This document shows positions 42,819-55,000 of a stretch of 64,000 nucleotides of DNA, in pieces. The stretch spans positions 16,795,551 to 16,859,550 of the forward strand of contig NC_090251.1 of the NCBI RefSeq assembly GCF_037325665.1, read 5' to 3'. Below the pieces are notes generated by a model. It did not search any database. It saw only the letters and a list, made by a program, of their open reading frames with translations, and was not told the DNA's origin. Position 1 is the first letter of the stretch, and each line of letters begins with the position of its first letter. The DNA is from Littorina saxatilis. Its lineage: Eukaryota; Mollusca; Gastropoda; Littorinimorpha; Littorinidae. The position numbers and the translations under genes were made by a program.

Positions 42819-43575
42819 GATTCAGACTAAACTACTGGACCGATCTTTATGAAATTTGACATGAGAGTTCCTGGGTATAAAATCCCCGAACGTTTTTTTT
42901 TCATTTTTTTGATAAATGTCTTTGATGACGTCATATCCGGCTTTTCGTGAAAGTTGAGGCGGCACTGTCACGCCCTCATTTTTCAACCAAATTGGTTGAA
43001 ATTTTGGTCAAGTAATCTTCGACGAAGCCCGGGGTTCGGTATTGCATTTCAGCTTGGTGACTTAAAAATTAATTAATGACTTTGGTCATTAAAAATCTGA
43101 AAATTGTAAAAAAAAATAAAAATTTATAAAACGATCCAAATTTACGTTTATTTTATTCTCCATCATTTGCTGATTCCAAAAACATATAAATATGTTATAT
43201 TCGGATTAAAAACAAGCTCTGAAAATTAAATATATAAAAATTATTATCAAAATTAAATTGTCCAAATCAATTTAAAAACACTTTCATCTTATTCCTTGTC
43301 GGTTCCTGATTCTAAAAACATATAGATATGATATGTTTGGATTAAAAACACGCTCAGAAAGTTAAAACAAAGAGAGGTACAGAAAAGCGTGCTATCCTTC
43401 TTAGCGCAACTACTGCCCCGCTCTTCTTGTCAATTTCACTGCCTTTGCCATGAGCGGTGGACTGACGATGCTACGAGTATACGGTCTTGCTGAAAAATGG
43501 CATTGCGTTCACTTTCATTCTGTGAGTTCGACAGCTACTTGACTAAATATTGTATTTTTGCCTTACGCGACTTGT
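42706..43575 (-). mobile_element. ~870-bp element, TTTAGTCAAG ends, minus strand
   Basis: Reverse copy of 26149-26985: begins TATTTAGTCAAGTTTTGAC, GT run at 42784-42812, GACGTCATATCCGGCTTTTC, and ends GCCTTACGCGACTTGT. Diverged by several substitutions per 100 bp compared by eye, so older than a fresh insertion. Confidence 0.8.
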
Positions 43576-44174
43576 ACTTTAGTCTCTGCTTGCGCGAACG
43601 GCTACACTGTTTGCCGAAAGATATTCGCTAAGCATCGAATGAGAACAGCAACAAAAATCACAAGAGCGAAACAGCACCCCGTGGGACAAAAAGGTTGTAC
43701 ACCGGCACACACACAAGATAAAATGAACAAGTCTAATCCGTACCGGTAGACAGAGAAACAGTGAAACGGAGAAACAAACAGATAGTGAAACCTGCTGAGC
43801 CGAGCAATCCCGAAGCTTCTTGTGATTGCACTACCGCGAAGCTACCGCGGATCCTATGCAAGAAGGGACATAAATCCAACGTGGTATAAAGGCTTTTGTA
43901 ATAATTAATGTGATTTACATGAACATTTATTTTTTGTTATTCCGATCTTTTTAAGGAGGCTCAATTAAAAAGTTTGTTCATGTTGATAAAATGCGAACGA
44001 TTTATAGAACTCCCATGATACCTCAGCGCACATGCATTCTGGGATCACAAGAAAAATTTGTGTTGCGCAGGTCGTGTGTGATCAACAAGCTTTATGAAAA
44101 CTATCACTTGTTTCATCAAAAGTATCAATAGAGGGTAAGTTATAAATGAAGTGTGGTGAATTCTTTGCTGTTGT
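43576..44174. other. 5' flank of EIF4G2, nothing firm
   Basis: Unique-looking DNA. The promoter of EIF4G2 is expected here or slightly downstream, but I saw no clear TATA box or CpG-rich block. Confidence 0.4.
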
Positions 44175-44253
44175 ATGTGTCGACTGGGTTTAGGTAACAC
44201 TGACTTGTCTTGTTTATTTCGTGTCAGTTTTGTCAGCAGCGCCGACCAACATG
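44175..44253 (+). CDS. EIF4G2: Candidate first coding exon of EIF4G2
   Basis: An ATG at 44175 opens a frame that reaches ACCAACATG at 44253, followed by donor GTGAGC. Its single leftover base joins exactly to the exon at 46091 (GCC GAA ATA TTT), giving ...SSADQHAEIFGG. This is only a phase and splice-site argument; vertebrate DAP5 begins at a GUG, so a non-AUG start or a different first exon is possible. Confidence 0.4.
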
Positions 44254-46090
44254 GTGAGCAAAAATCGGTATCCATGTCAAATCTTCTTTGTCTCTGGATA
44301 ATTATTTTTGGGATGAGGTCTTGTCTGTTCTCTGCTGATAACCTAGGAATGTACAGGTACTTAATGTGAATTGATCTAAGTAAGTTGTTGTCTAGAAATA
44401 GTTCTAGGCTGTATGGAATCGCCCAGCGTAAGGTGAGTGTTCACCTCTCTCAGCAGAGAAAAGCATAAATTTCCATCCGTAAGAGGGCAGGGCCAGCTGA
44501 AAAGCTTGGGCTTGGTCAAACATTGGCATTCATTTTGCCGAAGCTGATATTTCCTGTCGTTCGGTACAATCTTTCAGCATTACGCTGGTGATGGAATTTA
44601 ACAGATTTTATGCTACAGTTTGTAAGATTCAAGTTACAAGGCACTAAATGACCGTGTTGAGCCTGCTTTTGTTAATCAACAATTAGGTCAATGAACTCCG
44701 CTGTAAAAGCGGAATGAGTCAGGAATAACTTTGTCATTGATCACATACTTTTGTCCATTTCCTGGCTTGTGGTTTTGGACAAGATGACACAATTAACGGT
44801 GGATAGCAATACATTTACCCTTCCTGACTTGGTAGCACGACATCTTTTAAGAATAAGATTGTATAATTTATTGATAAACACCTCATTGAGTCATTCCCAC
44901 TCCCAGCCGTCTGGTGGTCTTTTGACCAGTTACATCAGTGTGTTCTATTCTTGTAATAGTTTGATGTAGTTTAATTCATGGCGGAGGTCATGGTTATGTT
45001 ACTCAGTTTCAAGTTTCATACCTTGTTGGTTTCATTTTTCATTGTTTGCTCCTAGATGATTAGAGTTTACTTGAGGTAATTTTTAGTTTGTTGTGTGCGA
45101 ATCTAAAACTGTCACACTGTGATAAAAGATTGGTATTACTTTTCTTTGAAAACCTTAAAAAGAAAAGACGAGAATTTGACATTAGAACGTGTTTTGTTGA
45201 CATGTTTAATTGAAATTCCACCGTTCATGGCTTTGTTTTTTGTGTTTGTGTGAGGGTTTATGATGGATCAGAAGTAATTGACCTTCTAAAAAAGTTGAGT
45301 GTTGTGCACGAAAAAAACAGACGTATCATTACTGTTTTCGTTTATTATTTGGAGTAAGTAATGTAAGTTATCCATTTGGGTCCGCGCTCGTGTATGTATC
45401 CATGTGTGTACAATGTCATAAATACTTGTGCTTTAAGAGTAGCTCGAGTTACCTCCGTTGCAATCAATTTGACGAAAATCCGGCTCTAAACACAAAAATA
45501 AGGCTACAAGTAGCATGAATCAGGCATGACTTTGTAATAGACATGTCAGAAACATCAATTTGAAGTTATATGGGGTTTTTAGACAAAATAAGTACCCATA
45601 AAAGATTTGATAAGAAAAGAGATGTACTGTCATTCATACTATCAATGCATATTTAAACAAAACAAAAGTGGTATATACCAGCCTAGCGGAATTTCTGGTG
45701 TGCTAGCGGCTTTCTAGGAGTTAATGGCCTGTCTGGAATTTGTTTTTCTTTTCGATTTAGCCATCTCTGACATACACAGCAGAGTCTGCTATTCGCTGCA
45801 ATGGGTTTAACATGTTACTGTTTACCTCACTGTCTGCTGCACAACTCTTCCAGAGCACTTGAATATTCATACAGTTACTTTTTGGAGTCTACTGAACCCA
45901 ATTTGTTTTCTCCATTATTTATAAAACACGTTCACCCATACGAGGTCTACACGCAATATCTTTCACATCACAAAGATTTGTGTATAATTGTCCTGCTAAA
46001 TTGCTGTTTTGTTTACTCTAAAATTTTTCTGTTTCAGGTAAAGAAGGGAGCAATCCCTTTTTTCTTTTTTTCTTTTTCCTCGCACCGCAG

Positions 46091-49000
46091 CCGAAATATT
46101 TGGTGGGAAGATAAGCAGCATACTGGACTCAAAATACAAGAAGGGTGGTGTTTCTCCACACTCAGGAGGACAGTAAGTGTGACTTCTGTTGTTAAGCCTA
46201 GCTGAGACTTTACCTTGACACTGTTCGTGTATTTACCAAGTCAGATTAGCAAGTGGCAGTCAACTATTGTGTAAAATAATTATTTGCTGGAGGGTGTTTT
46301 TTGTGTGTGTTTCGGTTGTCTGCAGGTTCTTTGGCAGGACAGTTATTGTGACCTTAGTAGTGAGTTTTGAACCACACAGTGCCTAAGAAGATATTTATAG
46401 GCAATTTTGTTTGTACACTGTAGTAGAAAAAATAATGGAGCCCATGAAAAGATTGAACATACTGAACACTAATATAATAATAGTAGTAATACAGTGCTTC
46501 AATTATAACCACAAAATATCAATGAAAGTCAGGTATATGGACATACATTTACAGGCATCATGAACAAAAGATCTTACATAAGTTAAAAGCAAGGTCTGGA
46601 GATGGGTTTTCACTGTATGGTTATTAAAAGAGTTTGGTAATTTCTACTTATTTAAATGGCTACTTTCTGTGACCTTGACATATACCGTGTCAGCCCTTAA
46701 GTGAAACTGAAATTCATGATGTGGGTGTGATTGTGGAATTCAGAACCTAGACAACTGACATTTTTTTCCCTTGACAGGGACGAAAGACCACCCACCCACT
46801 TCACGGTGTCCAGGTCACGTGGCTTGGAGGCGATTCCCCGATGGGTGCCGCCAAGCGTCGTCAGGCGCGATGCAGGTTCACCCAACGGACGACATGACTA
46901 CATTTTTAGACGCGTCAGAGGGTAAAGATTTGCATTTTATTCTTTAACAGGCTGAGGTTGATTGTTTTTCTTCTGTTGTTAGGATAGTTTGAGTGTGAAT
47001 AAACTGTGGAGAGCGTCGATGGAGATAGCATCTTTGCAAGCATCATTGCGACAATCCAGTCCCTTATATTATAATTTACTTGTGGCAATATCCAGACTTG
47101 GCCGCGTGTGAGCTTTGTGCTTGCACTGATTGAAAGTTCTTACTCTTCTTTCAGTGTGTGACATCGTTTCCATTTGGCTTTATCCTTACTTGTTGTTAAG
47201 TTTATCTGGGTTGGTGTTATAGTTATACAGCATTTTTATTTTGTTCGGTGTAACTTTAGAGCAGCATAGCTGAGATTAGTTACAATGTCAGACATCACAA
47301 GTGTATTTGGTCTGCTAGAGTTGTTTGTGTATGCAGCGTGCATTTTGAACTAAGATGAGGCATTTTGTTATTGAGTTTTCCCATCTGTTTGTGCAGAATC
47401 CTCAACAAACTCACTCCAGAGAAGTTTGATAAGCTGAGCCTTGAACTACTCAATGTGGGCATCGACAGTCAAGTCGTCCTTAGGGGTGTCATTCTCCTGG
47501 TTAGTGCTGTTCATTGTTACTAATAATTAAGCTTAGAAGGTTTGGGGGGGGGACGTATTAACACCTTTCAAATTGTTCATTAAGCTTCTGGCTTTTTTCG
47601 GGGGCATGCAAGTTACTTTCTGTAAGGGTAATTTGATTATGTACATTGTTCAAAATTCAGTCCGTTGCTGAGATATTCTGAAGTCATGGTCCTCATAGTT
47701 GAACACTTGAAGTTGAACCCATATTCCATAGTGTGCAATGGAACAAACATAAGACTAAGGGGAGAGTTTCTGGGTCTTTAGCAGCACATGCTGCCATGTG
47801 GGGGCTTTTTGTGTATGTGATCTAGTTTTATGTTCCAGGATGGACTGTTTTTGTACAGCTGCAGATCCTATGTGTTTGTAAGATATTTTTTGTTGTCCAC
47901 AGATTTTTGACAAAGCCTTGGAGGAGCCAAAATACAGTAAATTGTATGCACAGCTCTGCCATCGACTATGTGAGGACGTACCGAACTTCGAGCCCGCTGC
48001 GACCTCCTCCATCTCAGTAAGTATCTGGGATCAGGACTGCTGTCTTATTTTCTTCTCCTTATAAGTACAGATTGGAGCTGTTTGGTATTGCTTGAGGAGC
48101 TGTGAGACAAACGTGTCGTTCAAACCTAATGTTTTGTGAAGCTGGCACCTGCAGACTTGGGGACTACAAAAGGAAGGATTAGTATGGTTGTTCGCAGTCT
48201 CCGGTCACTGATGCATACTCATTATTGTGTCCCCCGTGGGAGTATATTTTCTTTTCTCTGGTCAACTTACGATTTGCACAAAGTGTATACCCTCTGCTTT
48301 TCTTGTGCTTTTTCAGAGCTTCAGGCGACTGTTGCTGAACAAGTGTCAAGACGAGTTTGAAAACAGATCGAAGGCAACTGAAGGTAAAGCAGCGGATTTG
48401 TTTCTGTGGGATGCCAATTTTTTTGTCTTCGAATTTATTACTTTACGCCACTCTTAAAATGTGTTGCATGAAATGACCTGATTGTATGATCAACAATCAG
48501 TTTAAATGCTCTAGTTTAATAATTGCGCAACCCAGTGTTTTTTCTTATTCCTGGTTTTCTATTTTCATATATTATCCCTGCTGTTGCGGAATGTTTCTGT
48601 TTGTAGAGGGGGTTATTTCTGATGCATCACTGAGGATTTTGTGGTTGTGTTTTGTGGTTGCAGTGTTTGACAAAAAAGATGGCCCGCTCACAGAAGAGGA
48701 GAATGACCAGTACCTTCTGGCCAAGGAGAAGATGCTTGGAAACATCAAGTTCATTGGTGAGATGTTTGTGTGTTTGCTTGTAGCTTTGAGTGGTTGGTTT
48801 TGTTTGGTTTGTTAATTTAGTGTTACTGGCGTTCCCAACCCGCCTTTCTTTTGGAGAATGTATCAAAATTCACGTCAAGTTCTGTGAATGTAATTCACTG
48901 TCTGCTGTGGTTCTTGATTGTTTTCGTTGTTGTCTTATCTTTGATTTTACTCTTGGGTTGTTATTCTACTCTCAAACTTGACATTATTTAAAGTGGCTAT

Positions 49001-52000
49001 TACTTTTATGTTGATGATTTTGGAAGATGTTAAGTTTTGACGTTCACGATCAGTGGTTGTTGGAGAGCTTGGCATGTATTGTTTAATTTACTCTTGGTTT
49101 GTTATTCTGCTCTCAGAACTTGACATTTTAAAGTACCGGGCTCTTATGTGGATGGTTGTGAAGATGGTGGTGACATTTTGACGTTGACTATTGGTGGTTG
49201 TGAAAGATGTTGAAGTTTTGACGTTGACTATTGGTGGTTGTGAAAGATGTTGGTGACATTTTGACGTTGACTATTGGTGGTTGTGAAAGATGTTGGTGAA
49301 GTTTTGACGTTGACTATTGGTGGTTGTGAAAGATGTTGAAGTTTTGACGTTGACTATTGGTGGTTGTGAAAGATGTTGGTGAAGTTTTGACGTTGACTAT
49401 CGGCGGTTGCAGGAGAGCTCGGCAAGCTTGACATGCTTCATGAGGGCATCCTCCACAAGTGTATCCAGCAGCTTCTGGAGAAGAAGAAGAACACGGCGGT
49501 ACGAGACATGGCGGAGGACCTGGAATGTTTGTGTAAAATAATGCAGACTGTCGGCCCGCGTCTGGACTCGCCCAGGGCAAAGGTAAGTCAAAAGTGTTTT
49601 TGCACACATGCAACTCCTTTGGTGAAATGATTTTAGAGCATGTTCTGTTGTTGCAATATGTTTCTGTTGGGGGTTCAAAGCAGTTGTACTGTGGGTAACT
49701 GAGCAATTTTTCACGGGGAGAGACCTGCCAGAACTACTTCAGTTCATTATTTTATTGAAACACAATGTGTGCGTGTATGTCTTGTGTGAATGCAGTTAAA
49801 AGGGCTGTCGGCTTGAATGTGCCGTCTTTTAAACTGTTCCGGCAACTTGTTCAAACGCGACAATTATTGCAGAATTTGACATGTTTTTTATGGTGGTCAA
49901 GGTTACTGTGTTTTTGTTTTCAGGCCTTGATAGACCAGTATTTTTTCCGCATCCACCACTACGCCAAACATGAAGATCTGCCGTCAAGGATCCGCTTCAT
50001 GCTGCAGGATGCTATCGAACTGCGAGCAAATGAGGTATGCATGTCACTGTTTTTCCTTTACCTGGGTCTAGTTACTGTATTTGCATGCCGCTTCATCTTG
50101 CCAATTTAGACAAGAAGCCGTCTGTATAATGTCAGAGGTTATGGTTATGCTTGCTACAGTTTATTCTTTTACGACTTTCTAATTAACTTGATTTCTAGAT
50201 TTCGGTATCGGATAACACTGCGAATTTAAGCAAGAAGCCTTTTGTTGTTTTTACTTCAGATTGTTATGGTTAACTTGAGATGTGTTGTTTAAGAAGTTAG
50301 CTGTCTTGGCTTACTTTTTGTGTGTTGCAGCCTATGTCTGTGAGATATATATATATATATTCATTAAGTATATATATATAGATTAAGGTCAAAAGTGAGA
50401 ATGCGGAAGAAATACGTAATGATCAAGGAAGGTCATCCTTTACTCTGTGTGTCTTTGCTGCTTACATACCATATTTTGAAAGTAGCAAGCACACTAGAGG
50501 ATAATGATATATATTTATATTTATTCATACTTTGTGTGTGCAGTGGACGCCAAGACAGGTGGCTACTGAAAACGGACCTAAAACCATCACAGCCATACGA
50601 CAGGAAGCAAACAAAGTGAGTTTTGTTCTTGCTTGTTTGTAGCTGCTCATACACAGTAGTCCTTTAGGGATGTGTTGATACTGTTAAATGTACTTCAAGA
50701 GGGATGCATGGAAGGAATTGCGTTAAGCCGGAGACCCTAAGCTGCATGCGCATCTATAAATGTGATTGGTGTAAAGCAAGCTGAACATGAGCTTAGTGTG
50801 CAGTATTTTGGTGCCTCAAAGATTCATTCACAGTACCCTTGCTGAGAGTTTTGTATGAACTTGTTTAACTTTTGTCAACAGGGTCAGCATGGGAGTAAAG
50901 TGTTTTCATCGCAGATGACGCAGATGAACGGTATGGGGCACCAGTGGAAAGGCTTTGGCGACATTTTCAGCATACCTGTGGGAGCCATGAGTAAGTCTTG
51001 CTTGAGTCCTGCTCCAACTTTGGTTCTAGTATGTGTTTCGTCTGTATTTTTCATACTTGAATAACACATCTTTGTGCTGGGGAGGGATAAGCTCACCAGC
51101 ATGGAACCTGGCCAAAGTGTGACAATGATCATTGTCCTCTTGGCTCTTGTATGTTTGTGAAATTGTTAAGGGAAGGGGGGGGGGGGGGGGGTTGAGACAG
51201 GGCGGAGGGTTTGGGTTGTTATGGGGTTTGTTAAAGATGGGAAGTAGCATCAATCTTAGTTGGTGTCTATTGAAGAACTCGCAAGCTTTCTCAAACATGG
51301 TGTGGTCCATATAGCCGAGTCTGGGCTTGTTTTGCACCTAGCCTTGGATGTCTACATGTTTTCACTTGTTCGCTCATGTTTCAGGCAACACCATTGGCAC
51401 AGGCCCAGGAGTGATACAGGTGGACAACTTTGCACATTCACAGTTTTCTGGAAACATGGGTGGTGGTGGTGGTGGTGGTGGTGGAGGAAGAGGAGGGGGT
51501 CGTGGCGGTGATGGAATGGGGCGCAACCGTGGCAACCAAGAGAATCAAGGTAAATTTGCATTCTCCATTGTATGTGTGTGTGTGACTATGGAACAAATAA
51601 TGGCTAGAACATGATCTAGCATGTGTGATTCTATGTTTTGACATAAATGGTTTGTCTGGTCAGAGATGTTTTGTTATGGTACCTCATGTACCTCTGAAGA
51701 CCTTCCACTGTGACCTTACCTCCATTTTAAAACTTCCTCTCTGTTAAGATGTAAATTTATCAGATTTTGTGAGATTCGAACATAGGTGTAACACTGTATA
51801 CAGTCTATCAACGTATCCCTTTTGGATCTTCCAGGTTTCCACCAGAACAACAATTTCCGTAATCGTAAAATGGAGAGCAACGGCAGCCCCCAGAATCAAC
51901 GCCACAACAACCAGAATCAACAGCACAACAACCAGCAGGGTCAACAGCCACAGAACAGACAAGGTTGGTGTCTGCACACGTTTTTTTCTGCAGGTTAAGC

Positions 52001-55000
52001 TTTAGTCAGTGATTCGAAAATACATGAACATGGCAAAACTGCTGGATCCTGCGGGAGTCCTTGCTTTGTTACGGTTACCCTCAGTGAATTTGTCCAGCTG
52101 TGATTGACTCCAGCTTGGAAATAGAAAACATTCCAACTAGGCATTGGGTTGAAAGAAAGAGTTGTATTTATGTTGTATTCCGTTTTTTTCCTCTGTAAAT
52201 GTAATAATGTTAGGAGCCAGACGCTGTTGCACCTTTCCTCAGTGAATTTTCCAGCAGCAAAGACCCACCGTTCGTTTTCAATTATTAGAAATAAACAGTA
52301 ATGTAGTCAGTAACAATAAACAGTAGTGTAGCCATGTACAACGCAGTAGTTGGTGACAATAAAGTGTAGCCATGCACAACCCAGTAGTCAGTGACAATTA
52401 ACTGTAATGTAGCTATCTATAAGACAGTAGTCAGTGACAATAAACAGTAGTGTAGCAATCTATAACACAGTAGTCGGTGACAATAAACAGGAGTGTAGCC
52501 ATGTACAACACAGTAGCAGACCTGTTTACCCGTATGGTTTTGTACGCCAAATTATTATCGGTACGACAATACGCGACACACGCACAAAATACGACTAAGA
52601 AAAAGTCTAGAATACGTGTTCTGGTGTTGGTGTGCTGATTACGGGATGGTACAACCGGTTTCGGTCTAAGGGAGATAACCCTGACAGCGAGTCTTCAGCT
52701 GTGAACACCTCGTTCAGTTGTTGGCACGTGCGATCGTCTGGACAATCGTGGCAAAATGAAGCGGGAAAATTTGCCAGTTTCGGATGACTGTACCAAGTCT
52801 AAACAGCAGAAGCAGCAGATTTTTTTGGAGAAATATAAGAAAGAGCCAGGAATTGTGGAGTCTCCTGTGGGAAAAAGTCATGCACATTGCAAGTATTGTA
52901 AATCAGATTTCTCCGTTGCCCATGCTGGGAAATATGACATCGAACAACACCGCAGTTCCAAAACTCACCTGGACAAGGTTGCTGCAAAGAAATCCGCTGA
53001 AAGCTGCCAAGGAATTATGAAGTTCATTCCTGCAAAGCAAACAATCCTGACAGAAGAAAAGGCTGTAGTCCGTGCTGAAGCAATGTTTTCTGAGATGATT
53101 GTAAAAATGAACTTGCCACTGTCAACCGCAAATGTTATTTCACTTTCTTTTCATTATCAATCTGTTTGGAAGACACTGGTTATAATGCTACAAACTGACA
53201 GGTAAATAAAATTGTTTTATCCCTGTTGTATTGGAAGGAGTTAAATTCTCAAGGTGTTCATCAGACATGCTATTCTTACACAAACACGTTTGCACCCACG
53301 CGTACATTTTCCCTAGCCCATATGGCTTTGCTTGCAAAGTACACCAACTTTTTGAAAAATACTCAACTTTGGGGAAAGTACTCTTGCCTCGGGTTTAGGG
53401 TAAACAGGTCTGCAGTAGTCAGTGACAATCAACAGGAGTGTAGCCATGTACAACACAGTAGTCAGTGACAATAAACGGTAGTGTAACGATCTATAACACC
53501 GTAGTCGGTGACAATAAACATTACAGTAGTGTAGGAATGTAAACACAGTAGTCAGTGACAATAAACAGTAGAATAGCCATGCACAACACAGTAGTCCGTG
53601 ACAAACAGTAGTGTAGCGATCTACAACACAGTAGTCCGTGACAATAAACAGTAGTGTAGGGATGTAAAACACTAGTCGGTGACAATACCTTTGCAATTGT
53701 GCTGCTCAGCAGGCATGGCGCAGAGGGAAAACATCCCGCCTCGCTTCCAGCGCATGGCCCAGCAACAGCAAGGGGGTCCTGGAGGCAAGGGGCTGGGTCA
53801 GACCATGTCGGGCCAGCCGCCCATGGCTATGGGGGGACCCGGTGGACCCGGGGGTGGCATGATGTCTTCCTTGCCCCCTGTCACAGGTACGCACGCTGCC
53901 AAGGCTGATGTTGTCAGCCTGGTGTTGTGGCTCATCACGCCTACAAAATAACACTGTAGAATCGCATCACACAGAATCATCGCCTAGTACCTGCATTGAT
54001 GTGATCTGGGTTTTCCTGGATGTTACTGTCTTGATTTAGCGGGGTGTTTTTTTCTCAACACTTTCATACATGATTGGGAATTTTCAAAATTGAGAGCAAG
54101 GGGAAATTTAACATTGCAGAGCTTGATTGTTGTTGTTTTTCTTGAAAAAAAAGGTGGCCTGCTGAACAGCAAAGAGGAGCTGAGCCTGAGGCCCCAGAAG
54201 AACTTCATGTTCAAACCCATGACCCCGGCTATGCTGCCCCGCTCTGCCCAGGCGGCCCCCTCGGCCCCACTGACTCCCATACCTGGTACGCTGTCCCTGT
54301 CGCCCAAGAAACTGGTGGATGTAGCCAACCCCCCGATCAACCCCATCCTTGCCAAGCAGGTGAGTCCATCATTCACACATAAGAAGCTGCAGATTTTTTT
54401 GTCTGAAATCAGACTGTTTGTACAACCGGCCCCCGTGGCGCAGTGGTTAGCGCATCGGACTGCGGGCCGGGAGATTGTGGTTCGAATCCCATGAGGGGAG
54501 CGTGGGTTTTTCGAGCTTCGGTCGGCTCCTACGAGTGGAAGTGCTACAGTTCCAATGGGAAGGCTGGGATCACACAGCCGAGTGTCATTCACTTCACTCA
54601 GAAAGCGCGAAAATAAAAATTAAAAATTCTCGATTCTTGTGACCCTTCCTGCTCAGGGCTCTCGTGGTGACCTTGGTCCCAGTGTTCTTGCTCAAGCCAT
54701 CCCTGAATATTCTGCTGCCAGCCTGGGATGCTCCGGGGGGGTTGACGGAAGGACGCAGTGGCGGTCTGCTCTCTGAGGAGACGCTCACTCAGTCTGGCTC
54801 CGCGACTTAACAGTCAGTGTCGTAAGTAGAGGGCTTAGTAGGTAGCGGTGCCTGTGTCCCTTGCCAGGAACAGGACCAATACTGAACACCGTCGAAGTGA
54901 CTCAGCAGCAGTGCAGTGTCATCTTCCGAGGGTAGCCTACCGCAGCGGCCTGACATCCTTCCCTGGAGTGTCTGTAAAATTAGTGAGGGTGCCCAGGTGT

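Noticed and set aside
45801-46205. A 134-residue open frame covering the EIF4G2 exon at 46091
   Set aside because: Its frame differs from the one that joins the exon to 46778 with conserved DAP5 sequence; intronic for the most part.
10577-54500. tRNA-like boxes at 3800-3890, 10577, 14700-14787 and 54427-54490
   Set aside because: They have A and B boxes but no matching acceptor stem and are continuous with SINE bodies and tails, so they are not tRNA genes.
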